A stretch of 64,000 bases of DNA from Rhodosporidiobolus odoratus (GCA_034387635.1 JAOANU010000001.1:1736001-1800000); one strand, 5' to 3'. Counted from the stretch's first letter, positions 11,901 to 24,042 are shown. The notes: generated by a model not told the origin, from the letters alone. Numbers and translations are program-made.

Positions 11901-12349
11901 GTGGAGCCTCTTCTGAGTACCTCGCCGTCTCGGAGGACTACCTCATGGGTTTGATGCTCTCCCTGGGCCCTTGAGCGCAGTTCGAGGGTTGCAAGGTCGA
12001 CCATGCTGGCGAGTGCCTCGCCTCTGAACCCGTACGTGTCGACGGCGCTGAGCAGGGTGTCGGTGGCCGGTTGTGTGTGGGAGGGTAGCTTGCTCGTGGA
12101 ATACCTGCCGAGTTGATCGAGTTGAGTTGCGGGAATGCCGATTCCGTTGTCGTCGCACTTGAGTGACCAGGTGTCGAGGTCGACGGTGGCATGTATACGG
12201 GTAGCATGAGCGTCCAAGCTGTTCTGTACGAGTTCTTGTAAGATCTGAGGGATTGAAGGGAGGATTGTAGTTGAGCGGAGAAGGGAAGAGGTTGCGGATG
12301 AGAGGGGAGTGATTGGGGGAGGGTGCTCTTGTAAGAGGGGGTTGTTCAT
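8984..12349 (-). CDS. MLH3: MutL homologue MLH3 (MutL-gamma endonuclease subunit)
   Basis: Five exons, complement(8984-9171, 9236-10274, 10349-11370, 11432-11780, 11843-12349), give 1034 residues. The N-terminal GHKL ATPase is complete: ELVQNSLDAHA, CDDNGIGI, GRYSTSK, TYGFRGEALASM, RTGQGTTVCV. The transducer domain follows (MSGFISLSAAHSKASQHI, MRLDVPSGCVDVSLEP). A linker includes VDPVTQQVFLIDRRTGNS and DDWENPIF, seen in MLH3. The C-terminal domain has the metal-binding endonuclease motif DQHAASERIRVE (DQHA-x2-E-x4-E), ACRGAIMFNDG and QCAHGRPS. CAHGRPS with FNDGLT separates MLH3 from PMS1. MLH3 pairs with MLH1 to nick DNA during meiotic crossover resolution and in some mismatch repair. It is divergent from KRI1 across only about 170 bp. 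Confidence 0.93.
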
Positions 12350-12518
12350 GGTCTTGTCAAGGTGTATACAGTGTCCGATAACTCGTTAGATTAGATCGAG
12401 GACAGTTGTTGATCAATGCTGAGCTTCCCCTCGTCCACTCGCCTTCCATTTATAACATTACCACACTCGTTCACCTTCTTACTGGACGCCAAACTCAGTC
12501 CTATATTCAGCCACTAGC

Positions 12519-15098
12519 ATGGCAATCACCAACCTCGCAGACTCTGACTCGGGCTCTGACTCGGAAGACGACCTCGCCTTGTCCTTCAAGGTCAACCAGA
12601 ACTTCGCAGACAAGTACGAGTCAAAGAAGCGTGGAGAGGAACTGTCAAAGCGTACGCACGACCTACTTACCCCCACCGCTCCCGCTCGCTCATCCTCGCA
12701 TCTCTTCCTCCGACAGTTCAGGACAAATACGGCAAAGACTATCAACTCGAAGACGACGATCAAGACTCGGAGGACCTCTCGTCCGACGATGAAGACGCAG
12801 AGTTTGTAACCCCTCAAGTCGACGCCGCCATCCTTGCCACGCTGGCAAAGATCAGGGCAAAGGACCCTTCGGTTTACCAGTCGGATCGCAACGTTTTTGA
12901 GGGTGCGTCTGCCTCCTCCTGGCCTGCTACTTGTCCGTTCTGACGATCAAGGTAGCGGTGGTTCAGCTGTGGAGTGGCGCACTAACGCTTGACTGTTCTG
13001 TTTCATCCATCTGCCCGTAGAGGAAGAAGCCCGTACCGCCTCCCTGTCCACCGCTTCCACCTCCCGCGCCAACAAGTCCTCCTCCTCCAAGCCCGTCCTT
13101 CTCAAGGACTACCAACGGGCCCGCCTCCTCGCCAACCCAGAAGACGACGACTCCCTCGACGCCGCGGAACCCTCTGCCTACATCGAGCCTACTCCGGTCC
13201 AAGAGCAAGCCAGGCTCAAGAGCGAGATCAAGGCTGCGTTCAAGGGTTTGGTTGAGGACGAGGACGAAGCGGCTGGGAGTGACGAGGAGGGGGGATTGTT
13301 CACTCGCAGGGCCAAGGGAGAGGATGAGAGGGACAAGGAGGAGAGGGATTATGAAAAGTTCCTTGAGACGGCCGTGGGCAAAAAGGCGGTCAAGGCGGCG
13401 TTGGGGAACGAGGAGGCCTTCTTGCGAGAGTGCGTCTCGCTTCTTTTCTTGCCTCTTCCCCCTCGTCACTTTATCCGGATTGCAGCGGAACTTCATCCTC
13501 CCCAGTAGGTAGCTGACCTGGACTCTCTCATAGCTACATCCTCAACCGCGGCTGGATCGACCGAGAAGACGATGCGACTCACATCCCCTCTTACGACGAA
13601 ATTGTCAACGACTCCTCGGAGAAGAAGAAGAAAAAGAAGGGCAAATCCAAGCTGCTGGATGACGATGTGGCTGTGGACGCGGATAGGAAACCCCTCGACA
13701 TTGGAGCGCATGATCATGAGGACGAAGAGTATGAGGAGAGGGCGGACGAGTACGAGACCAAGTATAACTTCCGATATGAAGAAGCGTGCGTCCCCTTCCC
13801 GTTTTCTCATCTGCTTCCGCTCCTCCTTATCGCAAACGCACCGATGTCTCCTACCCCCAAACCGCTTGCAGTGGCGCCTCTGAGCTCGTCACCCACTCTC
13901 GCGACGCCGTCTCCTCCGTCCGCAAGCCCACCACCGCCGTTTCCGCCCGTGCCCGAGCCCGCGACGCCGCCAAAGAACGCAAAGAATCCGAAAAGCTTCA
14001 ACGCAAAGAAGAAGTTCGACGACTCAAGGCGCTCAAGCGGAAAGAGGTCGAGGACAAGTTGCAGCAGTTGGTTGAGGCGGCGGGGTTGGGAACTCAGGGG
14101 TTGGATGGGATTGATCTGGAAGGGGAATGGGATGAGAAGCGGCATGAGGAGGAGATGATGAAGATTTACGGGGAGGATTATGAGGGCATGGACGTGAGTT
14201 GGTTTTGCTTTGCTTCTCTCGCCTCTCTCGTGGTCTTCTCGCGCGCCTGCGGTGGCAGGTACTGAACCCAGAATCCGCTGCACAGGACGATGGCTTCAAG
14301 CCGACTTGGGACGATGACATCGATATCACCGACATTGTCGGCGAAGATGGCGGATCCGACTTTGGCGAAGGCAATCTTGAAGACGACGTGGCGATGCACC
14401 TGCCTGTTGCATCTACCTCGGCTCTGGTCTACGATGGGGAGGAGGCGGAAGACGCAGAGGAGGTCCCGATTGGGAAGAAGGGAAAGAAGGACAAGAAGGG
14501 GAAGAAGGCCAAGCGGGACGAAGAGGGCTTCCCGACCGAACTCCTCGAGGCGGCCAAGGCAGGTGGCGACGCCGAGCGACAACAGCTCCTCGACCGCATG
14601 GTCGACGAATACTACGCCCTCGATTACGAAGACAAGGTCGGGGACGTCAAAACTCGTTTCCGTTACGCCAAGGTTCAGCCTTCCAACTACAACCTCACCC
14701 CCGAGGAGATCCTCCTTGCCACCGACGCCGAACTCAACTCGTTCATGAGCCTGAAGAAGCTCGCGCCGTACCGACAAGACTCGCCGGCGTGGCTCAAGAA
14801 GCAGCACGAAAAGCAGCGCAAGAAGGTTAAGGAGTTGAGGGATGTGCTGAAGAAGCGCAAATGGGGCGAAGAAGTGGACGAGGAGGCAGCGAAGGAACAG
14901 CTTGAGAAGAGAAAGGAGAAGAAGCGAAAGTACAAGACCCGGGCGGAGGGCAAGGAGGACGGCGAGGAGGGTGGTGCAGATGCGTCAACGTCCCGGGCGG
15001 CCGATGGAGAACCGCTCAAGAAGAAGAAGCGGGCGGGCAAGTCGGAGCGGAAGAGGCTGAGGGCACAGGGCGGTCAAGCAGAGAGGGAGGAAGAATAG
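12519..15098 (+). CDS. KRI1: KRI1-like 40S ribosome biogenesis factor
   Basis: Six exons, 12519-12651, 12717-12902, 13021-13429, 13534-13785, 13872-14193 and 14286-15098, give 704 residues. Family blocks are in order: acidic start with LALSFKVNQNFADKYE; DKYGKDYQLEDDD; AKIRAKDPSVYQSD; KPVLLKDYQRARLL; YILNRGWID; the block ending YNFRYEEAG; a long Arg/Lys/Glu helix; and the Kri1 C-terminal signature FRYAKVQPSNYNLTPEEILL with SFMSLKKLAPYR. The tail is Lys-rich (KKKKRAGKSERKRLRA), fitting nucleolar location. In yeast Kri1 works with Krr1 in the SSU processome to make 18S rRNA and the 40S subunit. All five introns are 65-120 nt. The start is the first ATG after the divergent MLH3 promoter. Confidence 0.93.
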
Positions 15099-15587
15099 CC
15101 GGGTCGCCTTCTCTCCTTTGTCGGCTCTTTCGCCTTTCTGCAACGCATCGGAGGCAGTCCTACACAAACATCGTGTCACCGACTTGGCGAGACCACCCTC
15201 TGCAGGGTGTACCGGCTCTCGGTCTCTTCGAGGACCCGATCCGAGAACGCCGGCGTCACTCTACTCTTCTCTCTTTCAGCACGCAGCCCGTCGTCGCTGT
15301 CTGATACTTGCTATCTCTCTTGACCGCCCGCACCGTCGGCTACGCAAAGCTCGCAGCCGCTTTTCCCCACATCGCCTGAATCTCGCGCTCCCTGCTGAAA
15401 CATCAAGCGGTTCCACCAGCAGGAAAGAGAGCTGCAATCCACGCTGCTACACTGTCTGCCGTGTGTCTCTCCGTCGCTTCCTCGTTCGTCGACGACGGCT
15501 GACACAACTCCCACAGCAACATACTCGACAACTTTCTCCTCCCTGTCCCTCCTGATATCACCCCACCCGGCCTTGTTCTCGCCCATC
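15099..15587. other. 5' region of the carrier gene
   Basis: About 490 bases between the KRI1 stop and the carrier start. The last 250 bases are pyrimidine rich on the plus strand, as is common in leaders of this genome. No separate gene seen. Confidence 0.45.
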
Positions 15588-17034
15588 ATGACCTCCCCTC
15601 TTCCTCCTCTCGCTCAAGCCACCTCTGGCGCACTGGGCGGGGTCATTTCCAACGCCATGGTCTTTCCCCTTGACACCCTCACTTCTCGCCTTCAAACTTC
15701 CTCCCGCTCAGCCCGTTCCCGTGCTGCCCAGTCCTCTTCCGGTAGCAGCAAGAATAGCAAACAAGGAGGCTACTCCTCCCTCTCGACCGCAATCCGGACC
15801 ATCGTCTCCCGCGAAGGGTGGCAAGCGTTCTACGCCGGACTGGGTCCCGATTCGCTGTCGACCTTGGTGTCGCAATTCGTCTACTTCTTTCTCTACTCGG
15901 CGCTCAGAGATCGATTACAAGCCAGGAAACTCGGAAGAGGGGTCGGGGTCAAGGTTGCTGCGTCTCCGGTAAACGCGGGAGGAAAAGGAAAACCTCCTGC
16001 TCCGCCTGTACTTTCAGCGCTCGAGGAACTAGCAGTGGGATGTTTGGCAGGCGTCGTTGCCAAGGGTGTCGTCAGTCCTCTGAGCATGATCACCGTGCGG
16101 GCGCAGACGAGCAGTGAGCCGAAGCAGGACGCCGTCGGCGGGACGAAGGGGGACAAGGCACTCGTTGACGCAGGAGCGCTGTCCCGTCACGAGGCAGACA
16201 AGGACTACAGTGCATCGCTCGACTCGAGCGATACGGACAGCGACGAAGGAGCGTACGCTGCGGCGCCGGCTGCGGTGAGGATCGGAAGGGAGATCTACGC
16301 GGAGCAGGGCCTTCGAGGGTTTTGGAGCGGCTTCCAGAGCACGATACTGCTGGTGCGTCGCTAAACAATGCTCTTCGTCGCCTGATGTGCGTCGTGTCGG
16401 ACGAAGTACATCCAGATTGACCTTCTCAAACTTGTTTTCCGGACCGAATCTTGCCCTTCTGTGTTCCTGCCGCCCATTTCACCCAGACTCTCAATCCTGC
16501 CATCACCTACTACGTCTTCGCTCTCATACAACGCGCCGTCATCCCCGCCAGGCATCGTTCTCACCCGACACCAGCCCAAACTTTCTTTTCCGGCGCTCTT
16601 GCATCAGCCGTAGCATCCGCTGTCGTGTTTCCCTTGATTCTTGCCAAGGTGCGCCTTTTCCTCGACCCCTCTCTCCGCACTTCGCTGCAGACGCAGGGCT
16701 GAAGCGCGTTTTGTTGCTTCCCGCCCGTCGCAGACCCGCCTACAATTCCGCTCGCCAACTGGAAAGGCCCTCTACACCTCCCAATTTGACGTCTTCCGCA
16801 AGACCATGTCCAAGTACGGCTGGAGAGGCTTGTACGCTGGGATCGAGGCGCAGCTGCTCAAGGGGTTCTTCAGTAATGGGTTGCAGCTGTTGCTCAAAGA
16901 CCGGTGGGTTCCTTCTCGTTCACCTCCTCTGGTCAAAGACTTACGCCTGCCTCTCTTTCTGCAGTATCGAGCTGGTCATCGTTGTCCTACATCGGATCCT
17001 CAGTCGCCGCAGCCCCCGGACTGTGGAAGCTTAA
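15588..17034 (+). CDS. Mitochondrial-carrier family protein, peroxisomal adenine nucleotide carrier type (ANT1/PMP34-like)
   Basis: Four exons, 15588-16352, 16487-16648, 16734-16903 and 16965-17034, give 388 residues. Three carrier repeats are visible by their PxD/ExxR-like motifs: FPLDTLTSRLQT near the start; GVVSPLSMITVRAQT in the second, a degenerate form; and FPLILAKTRLQF in the third. The arrangement GALGGVISNAMVFPLD, YFFLYSALRDRL, and TLNPAITYYVFAL resembles the PMP34/PMP47/ANT1 branch that exchanges ATP for AMP (or CoA-type cofactors) across the peroxisome membrane to feed fatty-acid activation. A Ser/Asp-rich loop (DKDYSASLDSSDTDSDEG) of about 50 residues between the second-repeat helices is unusual. 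Substrate is inferred from family only. The next gene converges on it, with 283 bp between stops. Confidence 0.82.
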
Positions 17035-17317
17035 TCTTCCCTTCCCTTCCTTTCTCTTCTTTTTTTTCCTGTAGCGAGGTTGTCCCCCACCTTATATCGT
17101 GTGCCTGAGACGAACCTGTACCGAGGACAAAGAGTACGACAAGTTGCAAAATAAGTAAGGAAAGGAAAGAGCTGCTGCCGTCTACTGTGGTATAGCTTGC
17201 TGATCCAACAGATGTAGTTGTACAAGCGCAAGAGCTCAGTGTGACTAGGGGAAGTAAGAGTGAGATCCAAAGATGAAATCCAACAAAAGGAAAGGAATCA
17301 AGGAGCAGAGGCTGAAA

Positions 17318-20300
17318 TCATTCGGCGGGAGTGTCGGGAGCGCGGTCGTCAGAGCTCCCGTCAATTGCGCCAAAGCCCTCGGTACCCTGGCGAGGTGGAT
17401 GTCCGTGGCCGACGATATCGTGGATCTGCGGAAGTGCAAAACAAGGTTCAGTCGGGAACGCGACAGCAGTGAGAGAGTCGAAGCAAGCGCACCTCGGACC
17501 AGAGGTTGAGGGCGTGCAAGCGGGAGAAGTGCTCGTCGAGGACCTTGGCGAGTTTGCGAGCTTCGGCCTGAGGTACCACAGACCACAACATAGGTGTTAT
17601 CTGTGCCAATGAGGTGGAGAATATCCGTCCAGGAGGGATGCGTACCGTATCCTTTCTCCCTGCCAGACTGGACGGCGGCGGATGCTCCCCATGCAAATCC
17701 CAACTCCCCTCCAACCCAATTGGGATCTCCGCCGTACTAGTTGCCCTCCTTCTCCGGGTACCGTCCTGAATGTCGAGCGGTTCCGGTGAATCGGTGACTT
17801 GTTCTGGCAGATCAGGGTCGATGGCGGCAGGATTGGGACCGCTACCGCTACCGGAAGCGGACGAGGATTGACTGCTTTTGTTGTCTTTCTGCTTGGAGAG
17901 CTCGGAGACGCGCTTCGTGATCCGAGTAGCTTCCTCCTTCATCGACTTTTTGAGGTGACCTGCGGAGAGAATATAGCATGAGGACTGTAAGGTAGGGTGT
18001 GAGGATAAGGAAAGAGCGCACGCTCGCGCTCTTTGTTGATCTTGATGTATTCCTTCCGGAACTTGCGGTCCCAGATCGCCTCTACACGTAAGAGAAAAGT
18101 AGTGGTTCAGCAACAGCTCCAACAAGGACTCGAGGCGGGAGACACGCACTGCCAGCCATATACCGCTTAACTGGTGCCTCCTTGATCAACCCTATATCCT
18201 CCTTGTCCAGCGCCAGTACAGACATAGACTCGATAGACTCCATCGGTCGAACAACCCCCGTCACCGAGATGCGTTCGCGAATCATGCCGTCGACGTATTC
18301 GGGGCGGTTGAACGGCTGAGTTGAGGTGTAGATGGTCTTTTCGAGGTCGGGAATGGCCTGGTCGGTCTGGCCGACGGCTTTCTTGCCTTTCTTTGTGGCC
18401 GAGGCGGTGGGCAACGTGCCGTTTGGCGCAAGCGGGGCGGATGGAGCAGTCGAAGGAGCGAAGGAAGCGGCAGACGAAGCGGCCGGGCGACTCGAGATCG
18501 TTGGCGTAACCGAGTTGGGAGACGGAGGGCGGAGAAGAGAGGAGGCGTCCGGGTGGGTTGGGTCACGCTCGACGGGAAGACGCATGCCCGCTGCGGAGAC
18601 TTCGCTGGCTTGTTCACCATCCGGCGTAGTAATCCATTTCGCGAACGAGGCCATGGCCCGGAAACAGTACTTGGCGGGCGTGGTGAAGGAGAAGAGGGGA
18701 AGGTCATGGCAGACTTCGTCGTACACCTGGAGATGTACCTGGGAGCAGAGGATCATCAGCCAACGGCTCGTCACCGATGTCGCGAATGCGCACCTTGGTC
18801 GGCGGATACTCTATCGCCTTCCTGGATCGCTCCGGATTTTGGTTGAGGATACCTTGCCGAACAGGGTAGCGGTCCGGGTGAGCGGCACGATGAGCCATCT
18901 GGACAGAGAGGCGGCATCAGCTTCGTCATGTCAAGCAGGGAGTGTAGGCGCTTACATATACGATCTCGTCTCGCAGAACTTCCTTGTCGCCGGCCATAAT
19001 GTACAAAGGGCAAAGTCCGCCCAGACTAGGTTGCCAGATTGGACTCACAAAGGGGTAGACGAGCTTTGTGGTCCGAGATACGTCAGCTCGTATCTCAACT
19101 GTGTTCTCGGGATTGCGAGACCGCGCACCTGTTCGTTAGTCGCATAAAGCTGAATCTGATCCTTCAGCTCGATCTCTTCGCCATCAACCTGGACCTTGAT
19201 CACCTCTGCGACTTCGGCTTTACTCTGTCCACCGTCTACAGAACCATTCTGCTGAGAAGCGCCGAGCTTGTCGTCCGGGCCGTGGCCTTGATGGCGCTCT
19301 GCTTGCTTCGGATCGTTATCGGGTAGTTTTTCGACGGCATTGGCTAGCTCGTGAGCCTTGTTGTGCGTCGTCAGGTTGGAAAAGTGATGGCCGTGTTTGC
19401 TGGAAGAAGAAGAGGAGGATGACGACTTGTTCAGCTTGCGGGCGGCAGCTTTGAGACCTGCAACGGAGGTTTCCTTTGAGGCGCGTACTCGGAACTCGGC
19501 TGGCGGTGGCGGCCAAAGGGTCGAGGGCTTGAAGACACCAAAACCGTATGGGGCTGCGGACAGTCTCCGGTAAGCACTAACCAGGGTAACAGCAGAGCTG
19601 AAGCGAGCGCACGAGGTATGTCCGTTTCGGTATTTTCGAGGATCGACGGGAAGCTATGTGTCAGGTCTGTAGACGAAGTCATGTCAGCATCGTCATCCAC
19701 TCTGAAAACCAGCTAGATATTTCTTACCGCACCAAGGGGAGATGAGGATGCCTGCAAGGTTATTGAGAAGGTCAGCTCAATTCGAGGGGCGCCTAATCCG
19801 AGAGCGTGACTCACAGCCGGCCGGAAGAGGCAGCCCAGCGTCACGTAGCAAGCACAGCAGAGCAAGCGCCATGCCACCGCCGGCGGAGTCGCCGCAGAGG
19901 GTGATTTTTGAAGGGTCGACAGCACGATGCTTTGCGCCGGGAGGCGGCCGAATGAGGTATAAGTAGGAGGACAGGCAGTCATGCACTGCAAGAAGGAAGA
20001 AGTGGATTGAGCACGACTCGGTATGAGGGGAGTGGAGAAGCTCGACGCACATCCGCAGGGGAAGGGGTATTGAGGTGCGAGGCGATATTCGACAGCGAAG
20101 ACTCGGCCGCCCGTTTTTCGGGCCTGCAGATGAAGAGTCAGTGAGTCCGCAGTGTAAGCATAGGATAATTCCGTACTAAGCGCCAGTAAACGTAGCGGTG
20201 AGTGTTGATGCTGCCGAAAAAGTAGCCACCGCCATGAATGGCTAGAATCACCGGCATATCGTCCATGTCGCTTGTATATGCGTCGTCTTCGCGGCGAAAT

Positions 20301-21269
20301 TGCGGAGCCGTCTCATCGAGATCTTCTAGGCTGTGCACGTTGCGTTGCTCGCGAGCTGCTCGTGACTGCGACGCCCTCTCCTCATCGCTGCCCGTTGCGT
20401 CTTCCGCATCCGACATTGAGATCGTCCGCGGCAAATCTAGCAGAACACAAACTTCAGAACGTAGTAACGAGAGGACTAAGGAAACGCGGCAACGCACCGT
20501 GGGTAGCAGCCGCCCTGGCTTTCCCCTCTCTCCGCCTTCTCCGAGTATCTTCCTTTGCCGCCTGCTTTAACTGCTTAAGCCTAGCTTCCCGCAAATCATC
20601 CTCCCAATCTGCATCCTTGCTCTTCTTCCCATGCTTTGCCTTCTCTCGCTCCTTTTCCCGCTTTTCCAACCCTTCCCAATCCCGCTTGAGGCTGATCCAC
20701 TCGCCATCGACTCCGCTGTCGGCGTGCGCAGTCCGCTGCCACCATTCCCGTCCACCGACCACCTTCTGGATCTCCTCCTCGCCAATGCCCGCAATAAGGA
20801 TCTTGCCAGCTTCCAACCGGGTCGAAAGAGGGATGGACACGCGAATGACGCGCACCCAGAAGGGGGCGGGGACGAAGTTATTGCCAAACTTTTGTGCGTC
20901 CTCGACGGAGTGTAGGGAGGACTTCTCAAACTGGAAACAGGGGAAGAGGGTTTAGCTCATTCGACGGTGGGGGAGGAAGTCAAGGGAACGGCGACGTACG
21001 AACATCTTCATGACGCTGAACGCCTCGTCGTACAGCAAGCTATTCCTCGCTTCCCTGCGATGTAAGGTGCAAAGATTAGCTACACCTCGCGCATCTACCT
21101 CCTCCACCTCGGGACCGAGTCGGCAACAGTGAGAAAGGCATGGATGGACAGCGTACGACTTGGCCGAGATCTTCTTGCGCATCACATAGTGCTTGAGGAA
21201 TGTACTACTCATGGTAGAGATAGCTGAGAGTGCGACCGTGGCACTGTTGAACGGGAGAAGGTAGTCCAT
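17318..21269 (-). CDS. Hormone-sensitive-lipase-like alpha/beta hydrolase with large extensions
   Basis: About 16 exons, giving roughly 970 residues from MDYLLPFNSATVALSAISTM at 21269 to a stop at 17318. The hydrolase core has the oxyanion motif AIHGGGYFFGS, FAVEYRLAPQYPFPC, the nucleophile elbow CGDSAGGGMALAL, SPWCDLTHSFPSI, the acidic residue in IMAGDKEVLRDE and the His in VYDEVCHDLPLFSF, so Ser-Asp-His are all present. This is the HSL (family IV) lipase/esterase pattern; acylglycerol or steryl-ester hydrolysis is likely but the substrate is unknown. Odd parts: about 230 residues before the core with a highly charged KRE/KHGKKSKD segment; an insert of about 120 residues between Ser and Asp with nine consecutive Ser; and about 350 residues after the core, Ala/Pro rich then charged. 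One internal 78-nt intron (about 17571-17648) is in frame, so retention would not break the protein. Confidence 0.87.
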
Positions 21270-21599
21270 CCTGGACTCGACACAGGAGAATGAGGGCGGC
21301 CTAGGCGGACAGAGACAGTAGTCAAGGCAGCGTAGCAAGGAGACTCAGGTGCGCAGAGTGAGAACGACGAGAGAAAAGTGAGAACAAGCCGGTTCATCCT
21401 TCATCTCGCAACCTCGGAACGCCAGGCGGGTTGGAGGCTGTCGATTGCCTCTCATTCTGCTATTCCGGTCTACCGGACGATATCTTTCAACCGGTTGCCG
21501 ACAAGGTGAAGAACAACAGTCGTAATACATAACAAGATCTGTGCAACAAAGCCTAAGTACGAAAAACAGAAAACCGCTACCTTCTCCCCTTTTGTCTCC
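21270..21599. other. Spacer HSL-like promoter / b2 3' end
   Basis: About 330 bases between the HSL-like start and the b2-like stop. Nothing beyond promoter and 3' flank is visible. The hydrolase frame has an additional possible upstream reading, but its only extra ATG-less codons make MDYLL the best start. Confidence 0.4.
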
Positions 21600-24042
21600 C
21601 TAAAGACTCGCCTTGGTTTCCTTCGAGATCAGACGCGGCTGAGCGCCGAGTCCGTTGCCGACTGCGGAAAGAAAGTAGAAAATCAGCACAAGACAGAGAG
21701 AGACGCAGGCAATGCGGTTTCCCCTTACCACCAGCGAGAGGCTCGTAGTTGGCGCGCATGAGGTAGTCAGGTTGTGTATCGACGACGCGAAGGCCGAGAG
21801 CAGAGGTGTCGAGCTGTGAAAACGCGTTCAGAGAATCAGCAAGCAAGGAGCCGAAGGAGAAGTCGTGGAAAACACACCATCTCTGGCACGACGTCTGCGA
21901 GTGTCGGGGCGCCGAGCAGACGCATGTCCATCTCCATCTCGTCCTTGAGGATCTGGATGGCTTTGACAACACCGTCCTTGCCGTACGCGGAGTAAGCGTA
22001 GAGGAAAGCCCTTCCGATACCCACGCCCTTCGCGCCCAAGGCGTAGGCCTTGAGGATGTCGCCTGCTCGGCGGACACCGCCGTCGATACTGCAGGTGGAC
22101 AGGTCAATACCAAGCGGAACAGAGGTAGAGGCCTAGAACCCACTAAACCTCGAACCCATTCTTGAGCAGATCCCTCTTTCGCAATTCGCTCATGGTTTCT
22201 GCGAGGATCTCGATACCCGACCGGGCGAAGTCGAGCTGCCGTCTGCAGGTCCTATCCGTCAGCGATGGCTCGAGCTTGTAGAGGAAGCTCGGTAACTTGC
22301 CCGCCATGGTTGGAAAGCACGACTCCCGCAAGGCCGGCTTCAGCAGCTAACACCGCATCTTCCCAGCACTGCACTCCCTTCAAAACGATAGGCATCCGCG
22401 TGATAGATTTGAACCATGGGATGTCCTGCTTGAAAGAAATCGGAAGACTCGTTCAATGTCGCCTTACTGAAATTCGGGGCGAAACGCGACCACGCACCTT
22501 CCAGCTCAGCCCCGGGTCAATGAAGGAAGAGATCGCTCGCGCAGCTCCTTGATTCTTGTCGACCTTCTCGCCGGACTTGTTCTGCACGTTCGAGCCTTCG
22601 TCGACAAACTTCTGCCTCATGTCCTTCTCTCGACGACCGAGTTGCGGAGCATCGACGGTGATGAAGAGACCCTTGATACCACGTTTTTCAGCGTGCCTGG
22701 TGGCGGAAGGACAGTCAGAAAGTGACAGGAAGAGGGATGGCGAAGTGGCAGGAAGCGCTGTCTGCATCTGGGTACGGAGGCGAGAAGGAGGACTTACTCG
22801 ACAATCTTCTTCGTGATCTCACGGTCCTTGTTGACATACAGCTGCATCCACTGCACCTGACCAGGTTGTGCAGCATCGACAATCTCGTCGAACGAGCAAG
22901 ATGCAAGTGTCGGGATCATCTGAATGATATCTTGCTCGCGTCCGGCCCAGGTCAGGTTCTTCTCTCCGTCTGGGTGGCCGAGTTTGCCGAGAGCAGTGGC
23001 GGTAATATAGATTGCTATAAGTGTACAAAGTGTCAGCAAAGCCGGGCGGAAGTTCTGGTCAGACCATGAAGCGAGAAGGCGGAACCAGGGCCATCTCCGA
23101 GAAGAGGACGCCATGGCACATTCCAGTAAAGGGGGGAAAGGCGTCTGAGTACGACCGCCGGACAGAGTGAATGAACTCACGTAGACTGGACTTCTGCCCG
23201 AGCATGGTGCAGCTAAAGTCGACCTTCTCGACATCTCGAAGAATTCGAGGTCGGAACCAGAGGCGTTGAAACGCAGAGCGGTTCTCGCGCATGGTAATTT
23301 CGTCATCTGCGCCTGAGCTGTAGTAGCCCCAGGCGCCGATGGGGAGGACGGATTTGGCGACAGCCTGTCGCAAAAGCGGTGAAGTCCAGTTGAGAGGCCA
23401 AGCAAGCAAAGAAGAGATCCGCGTACCTCAAAGTCGTACAAACTTAGGCATTCATCTAGCGGAGGCTTGTTGGCCATCCTTTGCTTGCGCTCCTTTTCCT
23501 CCTGTGTATCCTCTTTTGGCTTGATCTTGAGACCGGAGAGATCGACAGCGCCAAGGTGCTTTTCCTTCGGGAGGTACTGCTCCAGGGTACCAGGTGGATG
23601 GATAGGCTCGCTGGCAAGTGAAGAAAAGAAGCCAGACAGGAAGGTCAACAAGCGCGTGGCAGGATTAACGGAAAAAGAGCAGGAAAACGAAAGGATACTC
23701 ACTAGGCCTCCGTCGCATCTTGTCCCGCATACTTGAGCAAGATCTTCATACCGCCGGGATGCTCCGGCGCGACTGTACAGCGGACGAGGTGGGCGAGCGA
23801 CAGATGGTTGAAAGAACGAACGAAAGAAAGCCGAAGAAAAAGCCGATGTCAACGCTTGCGGACTGCGGGGCAAGGAGTGTGGTGGCTTACACTGTGTCAA
23901 TATGCACGTGCCGTCAGCAAGTGTACTACGCATCAAATGTGGACATAAGACGCACCTCTGTCAAGTCGTAAGCATTTCCACTGACAATGACCCATAACGA
24001 CTCTGCCGAATTGTGCTGAGCGACTTCAGAGTGATGCAGCAT
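21600..24042 (-). CDS. CYB2: Flavocytochrome b2-like L-lactate (alpha-hydroxyacid) dehydrogenase
   Basis: A cytochrome b5 domain comes first: [40 protein letters not shown] (HPGG haem ligand). The FMN-dependent hydroxyacid oxidase domain follows: [78 protein letters not shown] then RQLD (catalytic His and substrate Arg), [29 protein letters not shown], and YEPLAG near the end. The last exon in the phase that fits ends KETKASL, stop at 21600. It should oxidise L-lactate to pyruvate with electron transfer through haem. The only ATG in frame, at 24042, leaves no mitochondrial presequence, unlike yeast Cyb2. Exons 1-3 need a one-base exon at 23891, and the intron after SNHGG uses a GC donor (both in findings). 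Roughly 12-13 exons. Confidence 0.88.

Noticed and set aside
14178..14807. Long minus-strand frame opposite KRI1
   Set aside because: Mirror of the strongly biased KRI1 codons; no domain of its own.
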